NCBI GenBank assembly: GCA_030220185.1
Contig: JASPKZ010007546.1
Span: 291,001 to 355,000 of the forward strand
Reading direction: 5' to 3'
Source: Diploptera punctata
Lineage: Eukaryota; Arthropoda; Insecta; Blattodea; Blaberidae
Length of the DNA stretch: 64,000 nucleotides
Shown here one piece after another: positions 20,538 to 32,186 of the stretch (positions within the stretch are counted from its first letter, which is position 1; each line of letters begins with the position of its first letter). Under the pieces are notes generated by a model. The model was not told where the DNA came from. It saw only the letters and a program-made list of their open reading frames with translations, and did no database searches. Position numbers and translations under genes: made by a program.

Positions 20538-23275
20538 ATAATAATAATAATAATAAGTTTGTTAGTGATAGGATATCATACATAATTCTAAAGGGTAAAC
20601 GACATGATTTTATAATTGTAAATGTACATGCCCCCACAGAAGATAAAGATGACAAGATCAAGGATGAGTTCTATGAAGAATTAGAATGCTTATTTGATAG
20701 CCTTTCACGATATCATATGAAAATTGTCTTAGGAGATTTTAATGCAAAAGTGGGGCGGGAAGATATATTCAAACCAACAATAGGCAAATTCAGTCTTCAT
20801 GAAGATAGTAATGACAACGGGGTTAGATTAGTCACATTTGCCACATCAAAGAATCTCATTGTTAAGAGCACAACATTTCAGCATAAGGATATTCATAAAT
20901 ACACCTGGACGTCCCCAGATGGAGAAACTCGGAACCAGATAGATCATGTATTAGTGGATAAACGCTGGCACAGTAGCATCATTGATGTTAGATCAGTTAG
21001 AGGAACAGACTGCAATTCAAATCATCATCTGGTCAGGGTGAAAATCAGACAACGGCTATCGCTTATGAGAGGAACAAACGCTAAAGATGATTCTGTAAAA
21101 TATGAATTAAAAAACTTGAAAAATGATGAAATGCGGCAAGAATACCAAATCAAAATTGCTAATAGATTTGAAGTACTGGAATCTTCAGGTGACGATGTGG
21201 CAAACGAAGAAGAAACTGATATAAATAAAGAATGGGGGGCTATAAGAGACACTATTAAATTGTCAGCATCAGAAAGCATTGGTTGTTTAAAAAAGAGGCA
21301 AAACAAGAATGGTTTGATGAGGAATGTGCCGACATTGTAAAGAAAAGAAAGCTAGCAAAAATGAAATGGTTACACGAGCCAAATGAGGTAAATTTAGAGC
21401 AATTGGGTAGTGTTAGACGGAAACCACCAAGTTACTAAAGAGTAAGAAGAGGGAATATTTGAGAGAGAAGATTAATGATCTTGAAATGAATGCAAAAATA
21501 GGAACATTAGAGAATTATATCAGGGAATTAGTATAGAGAAGAAAGGGTTTCAAGCTAGAACAAACATAATTCGGAATGAAAATGGGGATATGATTGCAGA
21601 TTCCAAGAGTATATTAAATAGATGGAAAAGTTATTTTAATCAGCTATTAAATGTACATACAGAACAGGACATTGAGGAGGATAAGTTACAGACAGCAGAA
21701 ATGCTAGTCGCAGAGCATGTGCATTAGAGGTTGAAATGGCAATTGAAAAATTGAAGATGTATAAAGCATCAGGTTCAGATGAGATCCCAGCAGAACTGAT
21801 AAAATCAGGGGGAGAAAAATTGATGGACAAGATACGCTGGTTGCTTAGTATGATTTGGGAAAAAGAAGCTCTTCCAGATGAATGGAAGGAATCAATTATC
21901 GTACCAATTTATAAGAAAGGAGATAAAACTGATTGCAACAACTACAGGGGCATCTCATTACTTTCAACTTCGTACAAAATTATAACAAATATATTAGTAA
22001 GCAGACTTACTCCCTATATTGATGACATTCTAGGAGATCATCAATGTGCATTTAGAAGAAACAGGTCTACAACAGATCAGATTTTTAGTATAAGACAGAT
22101 TTTAGAAAAGAAATGGGAATATAATGGTACTGTACATCAACTATATGTAGACTTCAAAAAAGCATATGATTCAATTAAGAGGGAGAAGTTATATAGTATC
22201 CTGCTGGAGTTCGGAATTCCTAAAAGTTAGTTAGACTTATACAAATGTGTCTAAATGGCTCAACGAGTAGGGTGCGTGTAGGCAAACAGTTTTCAGACAC
22301 TTTTGAAATCCAGAATGGGTTGAAGAAAGGAGATGCACTATCTCCTCTACTATTTAATTTTGTACTAGAGCATGCCATTAAATCTTTAGAGAATGAGGAA
22401 GGATTACAACTGAATGGTATTAATAAGCTGTTAGTTTATGCTGATGATGTAGTACTACTGGCCGATAGCGAGGAGATACTAAAGGCCAACACGCACACAC
22501 TATTGAGTAACACTAAGAAATTAGGACGGAAGTAAATATCAGTAAAACTAATATATGGTCACACGTAGAATACATTATATAATGGAAATGGACAGCTAAT
22601 GACAAATGAGGGAAATTTTGAGGAATTGGCTGAATTCAAATACCTAGGAACAATAATCACAAATAGGAATGAGATGCACAAAGAAATTAAACATAGGCTC
22701 AATTCTGGAAATGCATGCTATTATGCATTGCAGAGACTTTTGATGTCCCAACTCCTTTCGAAAAACGTTAAGCTGAAAATATATAAAACTATTATTCTAC
22801 CAGTTATATTATATGGGTGCGAAACATGGACTCTTACTTTAAGGGAGGAAAGGAGATTACGAGTATTTGAGAATAAAGTTCTTAGGAAAATTTTTGGACC
22901 AAAGAGAGATGAACAGACAGGTGAATGGGGAAGACTACATAACAATGAACTACATGGTCTTTATAGGAAGCCAGATATAATAAGAACAGTTAAGTCCCGT
23001 AGACTGCGATGGGCAGGACATGTTGCGCGTATGGGGAATGAAATACGTGCATGGAAACTTCTTGTAGGAAAGCCAGAAGGAAAGCGCCCAGTTGGTAGAC
23101 AAGAATGAGGTGGGAGAACAACATTAACTTTGATTTGAGGGAAGTAGATTATACAGGGAATGATTGGAAAGCATTAGCTCAGGATAGGGATGTATGGAGA
23201 GCTTATATCCGCGCGGCCATAAACCTACGGGTTCGATAGTGCCAGTGAGTAAGTAAGTAATAATAATAATAATAA
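20538..23275 (+). mobile_element. LINE-A (RTE-like), longest copy, inserted in a PLE arm
   Basis: It begins within the endonuclease after an (AAT)n run and ends CAGTGAGTAAGTAAGTA then (AAT)n at 23275. Order: apurinic endonuclease, RT, C-terminal region. PLE terminal sequence flanks both sides in inverted orientation (TGATTTTCATATTTA at 20524 and TAAATATG...TTTTATTTTGATTTGAT at 23290-23330), so it landed inside a PLE fold-back. Related 3' ends are at 5005-5992, 29393-29730, 34040-34985 and 42600-43290. Confidence 0.9.
20549..23238 (+). pseudogene. RTE-like polyprotein: AP-endonuclease plus reverse transcriptase, frameshifted
   Basis: The endonuclease part (to 21336) shows FIIVNVHAPTEDK, IVLGDFNAKVG, YTWTSPDG and NQIDHVLVDKRW. 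The final catalytic motif reads DCNSNHHLV where the family has SDH, so the Asp is replaced by Asn. A frameshift near 21305 breaks EWFDEECADIVKKRK. RT resumes at 21736 with GSDEIPAELIKSGG, IIVPIYKKGDK, NYRGISLL and LYVDFKKAYDS, stops at 22230, then continues with NGLKKGDALSPLLF and LVYADDVVLLADS (catalytic YADD). The C-terminal region (22599-23108) has FKYLGTIITNRNE, YGCETWTLT, RVFENKVLRKIFGPKRDE and RRLRWAGHVARMGNE. It would reverse-transcribe its own RNA at a nicked target. At least four breaks leave it inactive. Confidence 0.92.
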
Positions 23276-23390
23276 TAAAAACTAATAAATATGTAAATCA
23301 CATAAGACTTTAAGTTTTATTTTGATTTGATTAAATAAATTATGGATTTTCATCAAGTAAACGCCAATTCAATTGATTATATATTTTATG
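23276..23390. repeat. PLE terminal arm, right of LINE-A
   Basis: GTTTTATTTTGATTTGATTA to GATTTTCATCAAGTAAACG and CAATTCAATTGATTA match 35505-35575, the right end of the PLE palindrome. With 20380-20537 it frames the LINE-A insertion. Confidence 0.75.
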
Positions 23391-24171
23391 TTAGTGTGAT
23401 ATTTGACCTACAGCTGTCCAGTCCTGATATTGTCTAACATTTCTTCATACCATAGATCTGCAACTTTCTTGTGAAATCATAATTGAAATCAACCATTTCA
23501 CAATTTTTAAAATAAATTCGAGTTTTAGTTTGACAATTTATCTCATAGACCGATAAGTTTGCCTCTACCTGTTGATAAAATTGCCTCTTCCTGATCGTAA
23601 TGAGAGATATCTCCACAAATTAACTTATGTAACAAGGATATCGATTTAACAAGGATATCGATTTAACAAGGATATCGATTTAACAATGTACGATCGATAT
23701 CGTACAGCAAGAAATGACAAAAGAAAACAACTTAAAAAATTACAAAAAAAAATTCAGTTGCTCTAAAATATGAAATATAGTACAATGAATCTGCATTATT
23801 GTTAATATTTATTTCTCATACAATCATCTGTTATTGATTTTTCCCAAGCTCAAAAATATTTAACAGTAAAGATATGCTATTTATAACAATGCAGCCGGCT
23901 TAGAAATCGCCCGGAATAAGATCGCAATACATAACCTCACATTTGGTAAATATTAAACATTATAATTATTTTTAGCTTCTGATGTTGTATTATTCGCTAA
24001 ATAGTCACTCCAAATCCAACGCAAGATTGAGTTTTTCATTAAACAGAATCACTGTTGATAATCGAAGTTTATTCGAAACTTATTGCTTGTTCAATATTTG
24101 AACGTTAATACTAATGCATTATTGAACATTTATAATCTAAATCAACGTTTTTAAATTATTTTTTTATTCAA
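23391..24171. other. No gene; short 17-bp triplicate at 23631-23681
   Basis: AACAAGGATATCGATTT occurs three times head to tail (23631, 23648, 23665) and is followed by a palindromic GTACGATCGATATCGTAC-like stretch. Nothing else is recognised. Confidence 0.8.
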
Positions 24172-24478
24172 TGCCCCAGGTTGTCTTTCGACATTTCTGG
24201 GGTTCTCTCCTGGCATTAGCTTCATTGTAACTCACGTCTGAAGTTGGGGCGCCTAGAAGGCGGAGTTACCATACCCGATGATATGATGGATGATATATGA
24301 TAATGAAGAGTCAGGAGAATTCTTAACCTAAACTTAATACAAATTCCAGACCATGGACAACCACAGGAATAATTCTCTTTAAGGAAAAATTCCTATGGTT
24401 TTATCGGGAATCGAACCCGGAACCTCATGAAAAGTAGTCAGAAACGCTGACCACTAGCCCATGAGTCCGACCTGTTTT
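24172..24478 (-). mobile_element. SINE-E, full length
   Basis: The head on the minus strand from 24478 gives GGGCTAGTGGTCAGCG (A box) and GGGTTCGATTCCCG (B box at about 24410). The body includes AGGAATTTTTCCTTAAAG and, at the 3' end, CTTCTAGGCGCCCCAACTTC and AACCCCAGAAATGTCGAAAG. Its 3' part recurs at 59096-59340 and near 33010-33080. Confidence 0.88.
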
Positions 24479-24678
24479 TAAATTATTTGAACTAATTAAT
24501 GATATCACTTTATATGTGCTATTTTGTCGAGTTTGGGCGTTGGGAGATATTTTTCCCAAATTCATTATCTCCCAAGAGTCTAAGTTTCGTAAGATAAAAA
24601 TTAATAAGGTATATATTTTCCTAACTATCACAATTCACAAAACAAATCCCGATGGTAATATTTTCCAAAGTATTGTCT

Positions 24679-25162
24679 AATATATAAAATTAATGTATGA
24701 TCGTTTGTTTGTTTGTACGTTCGTACTTTATGCGCGACCATACCGTTGATCCGATTATGATGGTTTTTTTGCAAAATGTTCAGGAGATTCCCGGGATGAA
24801 CATAGGCTATAAGAGAGTTGTGATATTGAACCCCTTCACCCCTACAAATCATCCTTTGTAGTGAAACAAAAACGTGAAATAAAGTCCCTATTTTGACGCT
24901 TAATTGGCATACGCTACCTAAACCACAATAAATGCACCAAATTAATGTACACAGAATTGAATATCTCAAAAGACTCTATAAGAAAGTCCGTGAAAGCATA
25001 TGTTTATCTTTTACGGATAACTCACGATAACCATTTTTGTCTTTCATTGATGCCAAGAAGATCGGGGTAAGCAGATTCCCAAGCATAACAGCGCACGGCT
25101 GGTGGGTAAAAACACAACAAAATTTATTTAGTAGTAGCAGTGCACCCCGGGTGTTAGCTAGT
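24679..25162 (+). repeat. Dispersed family H, copy 3 (single module)
   Basis: The shortest, cleanest copy: TTTGTTTGTACG head, TGATCCGATTATGATGG, one core, and the end GGGTGTTAGCTAGT at 25162. It shows that one core module is enough for a complete copy. Confidence 0.85.
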
Positions 25163-25271
25163 ATATATTAAATAGTACAGTCAAAACAAATAGAACGATA
25201 ATTTTGGCCACTAAAAAGCTGGAAGGTAATAGCATTTCGTCCATTATAATATTAAGTTCGTGATCCTATGT

Positions 25272-25716
25272 TGACTATTTAACTCATGCCCCAAATGGGA
25301 GTCAGTGACCAATCACGTTTCAATGATTTCTGTTTTACAACCAATCAGAGTAGTGTTTCACCAAATATTTATCAGTGTTATAATTACCATATTAAAGAAA
25401 GCTCCTCCTTACAATATTGCGTTCCTTTGGCAATAAATAGTATGATCTGGTTGCAGTGATAAACAAAAGAAGCAGTAGAAGCGTACCTATCGTTTCTCAT
25501 TTGTTTTAAAACATCGCCGTTTACATTAAATATATAAATATTTTAAAATAACTATAGTTAAATAATGATTTGTGAGTAAACAGCTTAATTTTATTCGTTA
25601 AATAGTCCTAACAAATGCCACTCTTGATTTCCAAATTCTGTAGATAAATTCACTCCTCACTTCGTGAGTCGTGAATTTATCGATAATGTGGAAATCACTC
25701 GTGACATTACTTATGA
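25272..25716 (-). mobile_element. R element, non-autonomous deletion copy
   Basis: It begins TGACTATTTAACTCATGCCC and ends TCGTGACATTAC. Both R ends are present and the interior is deleted at about 25410 (AAGCTCCTCC joined to TTACAATATTGCG). The left-end stem-loop is extended by an inner palindrome (AATTCACTCCTCACTTCGTG ... GAATT). Confidence 0.88.
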
Positions 25717-26748
25717 ATATCTGTTTCTCTGTTATTGAATGCAGTCATTAAATTTTATAATTTTTTGCCCATTTATAATTGATTTACCTTAGATTTAGCC
25801 TCTGAATATTATTTTTTAAGTTCGTTTACAGACTTGCAAAAGGTGGATATAACGGTCTGTAACAGAGTTTAGGTTAGATCTTGGTTGAAAAAATAATATC
25901 CGAAAAAAGTTTTGAGAATGGAATACTTGGGAACTCAAAATATTTGTGAAATAAAATTTTTGAGGATACTAGTATAATGGAAAATGTGGATTTGAAAAAA
26001 AAAGTCTTTGTAATATTTTGGGAATAAACTTTTTGTTAAATGTAGATTGGGAAAATTGGTTTGCAGAATAGGTCTACCAATCGAATTTGAATCCTTTGTT
26101 CGAATCGAAACCATATGTTGACAAATAAATAATTTTAGATTTATTCTTACCCTTTGACTTTATTTAAGTTTATATATTTAATTTACGATCTATCTTCCAA
26201 GGTAAATACAAACTTTAAAATAACCTAAAAACTTAATTCAGCTGACTTATTTGTTTCTTGTGTTTTTTCTTATTGATCCAAGTGTCACTTGTTATATTAC
26301 CTGAATTGATCTGTACTCCAGTTCACATAAGGAATTTAGGACAAATAAAATATTAGCAATTTAGTGATAGGTGTTAATTTTGGATCTTTTAAATTACTTT
26401 AAAAATCAATGGTGCAGTTTGATACAATTAGGAAAAAACCTGAGTGTAGAGAACCATTGGTTATTTCTTTAAAAATATATAAATCGTGAAATATACGTTA
26501 TTTATGAAATTAGTGGTTTCTCCACCAGATTTATTTTTTTCAAGCTTGGGATTTATGTGATACTTCGAACATCTTAGCTTATATCTCGTCTATAAATTTA
26601 GGGTATGTACCGATCAGGAGTGTATGTCTGTTAGTAAAGACCTCTGTAATAATATATTTTTACATTTGCAAAATATGTAGGCTAATGTTTATTAATGCTT
26701 GTTATATTTTTATAAATAAAGTTCTGTTATAAAGTTAAAATTGAAGAC
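25717..26748. other. No recognisable feature
   Basis: AT-rich; no frame or repeat supported. Confidence 0.55.
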
Positions 26749-26840
26749 CTTTCAAACAATATTCCATCTTCTGCATTTGGTACTGGTACTCCAGAAGATG
26801 AAACATTGTTTTGAAATGCCTTCATATTTTTAACTACTTG
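26749..26840 (+). repeat. PLE end: short fold-back with hammerhead-like motif
   Basis: GAAGACCTTTCAAACAATAT ... CATCTTCTG is followed 20 bp later by CAGAAGATGAAACATTGTTT TGAAATGCCTTC, an imperfect inverted copy. The right arm has the layout CNGAAGA, 5-bp stem, GAAA (26792-26823), shared with four other PLE ends in the window. Confidence 0.6.
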
Positions 26841-26841
26841 A

Positions 26842-26846
26842 AGTTT

Positions 26847-26892
<46 letters not shown>

Positions 26893-28998
26893 GCTTTATT
26901 TTACCTGGCAGAGTTAAGGCCTTAAGGCCTTGTCTACCACTCAACCAGGTTTAAAAATACAAAAGAAAAGTCTTAAATCTAAATTACATATATATATATA
27001 TATTATATATATATATAAAACGATTACAAGTTATGAATACAATACAATTAATATTTATAATGTATTTTGATTTACTCTAAATTTAACGAATTAAATATAA
27101 AATATGTACAAGATATATAAAAAACGAGGAAAAGATTAATGACATAGTATAAAATTAAATAAATAGAGAAAAATTAATTATTAGACAACAGGTAGCTGTA
27201 TAAGCGTGACTTAAAGGTGCCAAGTGTGCGGCAACCCCTGATATCTTGAGGAAGGAGATTCCAGGAGCGGGCGGAGGCTACTGTGAAGGAAGTAGAATAG
27301 GAGGAAGTGCTATGAAGAGGAATTGTTAGCAGACTGCTATCTTGTGACCTAGTGTCAATATTGTGTAGGAGGATAACTTCTCAAATCTGGACGCCAGGTA
27401 AGTAGAAATGTAGGAATTCAGAAGCTTGAAAAGTAGCGAAAGAGAGTGCAATTTACGTCTGTCAGTAAGACGGAGCCAAGAGAGGTTATTAAAGTGTTCG
27501 GAAATATGGTCATAACGGCGGATATTGAAAATGAATCGAATGCAAGCATTATGAACACGCTGCAGTCTCTGCGACAAGGCATAGTTTAGATCATTATATA
27601 TAATGTCACAATAATCGAAGTGTGGTAACACAAGATTCTGCACTAGGATTTGTTTTAACGAAACTGGGAGAAAATTCTTTAAACGTCTAAGATAATGTAA
27701 GATGGAGAAAGTCTTTTTACATATGTGTTTCACTTGTGTTTGCCAGGTTAAATTTGCGTCTAGATGTAGTCCAAGATCTATTACTGAAGAAGAATAAGGG
27801 ATAATTATATTATTTATAGTAATGTTTGGAAGTGTAGATATGTCAAAGGTTGTAAGCAGTCTTTGTTGTCCCATTAGAATTACTTGTGACTTGTTAGGAT
27901 TTAGATTTAGACCGATACTTGAAGACCAGTTTAAAGATGGATATGAGATCGTCATTCATTTTCATCAAGCTGTTATAGAGAGAATGAGGAGGTGAATGTA
28001 GGTAAATTTGGAGATCATCAGCATAGAGGTGATAACGGCAGTGCTTTAGTACAGTTGGCAAATCATTTATGTAGATTGAGAAAAGAAGAGGTCCGAGAAC
28101 ACTGCCCTGGGGGACTCCAGCCGGCACGTTACGCCAAGTCGAAGATCTAGAGTTTAATGAAATGTATTGTTGACGACCGTGCAGGTATGAGTCGAACCAG
28201 GATACAGCGCTATCAGACAAATGTAGGTGCTTGAGCTTTATCATAAGTAAGTCGTGGTCTACTGTGTCAAAAGCTTTGCTGAAGTCAAGTAAGGTTAAAG
28301 GAGTCAATTGACGTCTGTCCACAGCTTCACGAATATCTTCGGTAATTTTTAGCAAAGCTGTGGTTGTGCTATGACCAGATCTAAAGCCGGATTGATAAGG
28401 ATCAAGGAGGTGATTTTCTTGGAAATAATCAGTCATTTGCTTATGTACAATATATTCCAGGGCTTTAGATAATGTCGGAAGGATGCTAATCGGTCGGAAG
28501 TCATTACAGTTAGTAGGTGTACTTATTTTTGGTATAGGCCGAACTCTAGACTGTTTCCATACAATAGGGAAGATAGAAGTTATAAGGGAAGCATTGAAAA
28601 TATGAGTCACTGTGGGTAGAATAATGTCAATGATTTTATTTAGCATTAAAATGCTGATGTTATCTGTTCCTTGCGCATTGGGTTTAATCCGCTTGAGTGC
28701 TTTTTTAACGTCTATAGGCGAAATGTCGTAAAAGTAAAATTTATCTCTTCCTATATGTGGGGATGGGGTTAAGTCTTTAAGAATGTCTATTTTAGTCTTG
28801 TTGTCTGGAGGTGTCATGGGTATTGAGGTAAAATGTTCATTTAAGTCATCTACAGAAATGTCTTTAGAGTCAGTTGAGGGATTCAACTGTCTAAGTCCCA
28901 TTGCACGGAGCTTTCGCCAAGTGTCCCGTGCACTTATTTCAGGTCCGATTATACTGTGGGCGTGTCGTAGTTTGGCATTACGTATAGATTTCTATATT
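26842..28998 (-). mobile_element. LINE-B (CR1/Jockey-like), 5'-truncated
   Basis: The element runs from about 28998 down to its 3' end at 26893 (CCAGGTAAAATAAAGCT), then (ATT)n to 26842. The 3' untranslated region (27171 to 26893) contains a TA-rich run near 26990-27018. Its last 70 bp recurs alone at 9136-9223 and at 29731-29850. Confidence 0.92.
27172..28990 (-). pseudogene. LINE-B reverse transcriptase ORF, two frameshifts
   Basis: Coding begins upstream of the M at 28901 (AKLRHAHSIIGPEIS). The RT domain shows KALKRIKPNAQGTDNIS, VRPIPKISTP, FRPISILPTLSKALEYI, YQSGFRSGHSTTTALL, LLDFSKAFDTVDHDLL, GVPQGSVLGPLLFSIYINDL and HLYADDLQIYL. These are motifs A to C, with the catalytic Asp of LLDFSKAF and both of YADD intact. 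A frameshift near 27930 leads into NPNKSQVILMGQQ, the thumb and C-terminal region. A second near 27355 precedes SARSWNLLPQDIRG and the stop at 27172. The domain layout fits the CR1/Jockey group. Only two shifts suggest fairly recent loss. Confidence 0.93.
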
Positions 28999-29392
28999 AT
29001 TTGAGAACGACTTATTTATCAGATACTAATTTTATATTTTAAATATTTTATTACATAATCTCAACGGTGCTTCAAAATTAATTTTAGAAGAATTGTTTAT
29101 CTACAGTTATACAGTATGTCGTTTAGGATCTTTAGATGTATACCACCATACTGCATGCATATTGCGCAATTACACTGATACTTTTTAATGATACATTTAA
29201 TGATTATTAAGGATGAAGTGAATCATGGCACAGTCCCGGATCGCGGCCGAACTCTTTACATCATCGTTGATTTGATACCGAATAGCAATATAAACGCTGA
29301 TTTGCCCACTTGCTTCTCGATACAACAAGACTGGAAGCCCTTGGCCTAGTGGACGGCTGCTGGACTCACATCCACATTAATAATAATAATAA
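28999..29392. other. No gene; possible tRNA-like head near 29330
   Basis: GGCCTAGTGGACGGCTGCTG at 29344 looks like a tRNA-derived A-box region but no B box or SINE body follows. (AAT)n occurs at 29378-29396. Confidence 0.4.
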
Positions 29393-29728
29393 TAATACTT
29401 ACTTACTTACTTACTCACTGGCACTATCGAACCCGTAGGTTCATGGCCGCGCGGACATAAGCTCTCCATACATCCCTATCCTGAGCTAATGCTTTCCAAT
29501 CATTCCCTGTATAATCTACTTCCCTCAAATCAAAGTTAATGTTGTTCTCCCACCTCATTCTTGGTCTACCAACTGGGCGTTTTCCCTCTGGCTTTCCTAC
29601 AAGAAGCTTCCATGCACGTCTTTCATTCCCCATACGTGCAACATGTCCTGCCCATCGCAGTCTACGAGACTTAACTGTTCTTATTATATCTGGCTTCCTA
29701 TAAAGACCATGTAGTTCATTGTTATGTA

Positions 29729-29730
<2 letters not shown>
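29393..29730 (-). mobile_element. LINE-A, 5'-truncated young copy
   Basis: It starts at the 3' tail (TACTTACTTACTTACTCACTG) and reads back through NLRVR, NNINFDLREVDYTGNDWKAL, GRPRMRW and RRLRWAGHVARMGNE to LHNNELHGLYRKPDI. It is joined at 29730 to an (AAT)n run. The reading frame is open for 136 codons, including the low-complexity leader. It is close in sequence to the copies at 20538 and 42600. Confidence 0.92.
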
Positions 29731-29791
<61 letters not shown>

Positions 29792-29850
29792 CTTTATTTA
29801 AGCTGACAGAGTTAAGGGCTTCTCTTCCACTCAACCAACGAATAATAAAC
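29731..29850 (-). mobile_element. LINE-B 3' tail
   Basis: GTTGAGTGGAAGAGAAGCCC, TTAACTCTGTCAGCTTAAAT and AAAGC followed by (ATT)n on the minus strand match the LINE-B 3' end with changes. It lies immediately upstream of, and in the same orientation as, the truncated LINE-A. Confidence 0.75.
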
Positions 29851-30074
29851 TCATATAAATATTACATACTTATTCTTTATTACGGATAGAGGTTCATGTA
29901 ATAATAAATCGGAAGCCCCAAAACAATTGAAGTATTAATGGCTAGAAATTTACAGCAGAGGGAGTAGATTAAATTATTAAATGCGGTACAGTACTTCAAT
30001 ATTATTTTGTTTTTTTTAAATCGGATTTCGCTATTTCGCCTGTCAAATGGAACTTAGTTGTCCTTAAAAACTAA

Positions 30075-30405
30075 GAGGATCGCGGTCTACACCTTAAAAC
30101 TCCACGGCGCTACCAGCCGGCTGCTGGTCTCACCACATGTGTTAATCTCAGAGGTAGACGATCATCTAGCCAGTATAGGGTTGACATGTGGTCATCATGT
30201 CGGGTTCCCCAGCCGTATAGCCGTTTTTCTCAACCTGGAACCGCTACTTATTGTAGTTATTCAAATTCCTCACGATGCTGGGTGGGCACCGGTCCCTTGC
30301 TGGCCGAAAATTCCTTGATGGAGACTCGAACCGACGCAAGTCCCGTGACTCTGTGACAAGGCATCTTGTCTTAACCACACGGCTACGGCGCGGGACGTTC
30401 TACGC
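30075..30405 (-). mobile_element. SINE-B, full length
   Basis: Minus-strand head CGTAGCCGTGTGGTTAAGAC and B box GGTTCGAGTCTCC at about 30330. The body (TGGGCACCGGTCCC, ATCATCTAGCC, CACATGTGTTAATCTCAGAG reversed) matches 5363-5712. Confidence 0.9.
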
Positions 30406-31000
30406 CTTACATTTACTTTGTTTGTGTGTAATTGAATGAATTCCGAGACCTCTAAGGCGTCAGTCATACAATATAATGGTTACTTTGCAGGGCAGTTAGA
30501 GAAATTACTGTAGTTCGTTTAAAGTAATTGGAAACAAGGAAGGTCATGGAAGATCTTAATAGTAATTGTTGTATGATGTGAACCACAAGTACATGTAAAG
30601 ATATTAAACGTGCTCATATGCGCAACTTAAGTTGAAGTTTGCATGTCGGGAACTGAGCAAACACGTACTTTTCAAATATGTGAACAAGTCGCTGATGCAT
30701 ACCACCAACAAAGTTGTCGTTAACTTTATGCACAGCGAGAATGCGTGGCCAACCAAGTGAAGCGGCCAAAGTTGGGAACACTCTCGTTATGTCCTCCCCT
30801 CTCTGCATGACGTGAATTGAAAAGGGGGGAAAAAAAACTTTCTTCACACAATCATATTTCAATGTAGCCAACTTTTGCTAATTCAAATATCTCCATAGAT
30901 CCACTTTTCCAATTTTCCCTCTTTTCTCTGTCTACCTCTATATATACATATCTTAAGCATTGTGTTCTGTACTATTATTTGTTTCAATTTTTATACATAT
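30406..31000. other. No recognisable feature
   Basis: AT-rich; the open frames are unsupported by motif or repeat. Confidence 0.55.
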
Positions 31001-31133
31001 ACAGGGAAATTACAAATGATTCATTTTAATCGGTTGTATAAACCAAACTATAATACATACAACAAATGAAAGAGAAACTCCGAAAGTTTACTTTCTCTTA
31101 TTTTGTTGTGATGACGTAACAATGGTTTCGAAA

Positions 31134-32053
31134 ATGGCGACTATAAATCAAAAAGTATTCTGCGTGTTGGAATATGATAAGACATTTTGTTTTATTACCG
31201 TAAAACGTGCATTCAGGAGAAAAAAAATCCCTGGTAATCTAACTCGAGATAAAAAAAAACATTCATCCATGGTATCATCAATTTAAGGAAACTGGTACCA
31301 TTGTTAAAAGTAAAAGCAGTGGACATCCAAGAGTTTCCAACCACTGGATCTCCAGTTCTGACGTTTAGATTGTACGAGGGGTAAAGTGAGAAACTCTCCC
31401 TCTACAACCAATAAGGAAATAGTTGATTTGAGAGTGGACGTCTGCCACAAGCAATCACTGCCCTTGACGCCGCTATAGCGCGCTAGTAGGTTTGAAATTG
31501 CTGAGATGTTGTCAGCTGTATTTCTGCTAAACGCATACATAAAGCGGCCCCTCCCACTGAATATCCATATCGGCAACACTGTCGTAAAAACGTCAGAGCT
31601 GGAGAATCAGTGGCTGGAGTGTAGTTTCGTTCGTAGGCAGCAGAAATCGACATACCACGCCAGTCGGGAACTAGATATTTCGCAACCGACTGTGTGAAAA
31701 ATTTTGCGTACTCGGATTACGAATGCAACCATGCCGCATAGAGTTGTTGCAAACCTTACGACCTGAAGAATTCATTGGAGGTTTTGAATTTTGTTCTGGC
31801 ATGCAGGCCGATATGGAGGAAGATGGATTTGAGGAGTGTTTAGTGACGAGGCGATTTTCCACATAAGTGGCAAAGTTAATCGCTATAATGTACGCATCTT
31901 AGTTGCCAGTAACTTTGTTTCAGCTCAGGGAACGCTTTACACATGCATTTACGACGATTATCAGGGATGTGATACTACGCGTATGGGACGAACTTAAATA
32001 TTACTTGGACGTGTGCCGTGTAAGCAAGGGTAGCTACATAGAACACTTGCAAA
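31134..32053 (+). pseudogene. Mariner-like transposase remnant
   Basis: The ATG at 31134 starts MATINQKVFCVLEYDKT and VKRAFRR, a DUF4817-like N-terminus similar to MALTGDQKSFCVLDYH at 62277. It continues with VKSKSSGHPRVS, and after a MITE insertion with QQKSTYHASRELDISQPTV and SDEAIFHISGKVNRYNVRI (first catalytic Asp present). Everything between NVRI and the C-terminal LGRVPCKQG.LHRTLAK is deleted, including the second and third acidic sites. Stops and shifts are frequent. The gene is dead. Confidence 0.85.
31337..31616. mobile_element. Fold-back MITE, about 30-bp TIRs, inside mariner-like 2
   Basis: Left arm 31337-31366 (CCAACCACTGGATCTCCAG..) and right arm 31588-31616 (..CTGGAGAATCAGTGGCTGG) are inverted repeats with about 25 of 30 matches. 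The 280-bp segment interrupts the transposase exactly between HPRVS and the next conserved block. No clear target duplication is seen. Confidence 0.8.
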
Positions 32054-32186
32054 AGTTCCTCTTTCATTGTATGTATCATTCATTGTTATATGTATTATAG
32101 TTTGGTTTAAACAACCGGTTAAAATATGATTAATCAGTTGTAGTTACCCGGTCTTTCGTATTCAACTCCTTTATTATTTATTTAAT

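Larger units (their letters stand above)
31002..32151 (+). mobile_element. Mariner-like transposon 2 (dead), carrying a MITE
   Basis: The left end CAGGGAAATTACAAATGATT pairs with the right end (32151 inward: CCGGGTAACTACAACTGATT). The inverted repeat continues through GGTTGT.TAAACCAAACTATA, about 60 bp with mismatches. TA precedes 31002 but is lost on the right. The transposase inside is heavily degraded and large parts are missing. Confidence 0.85.
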
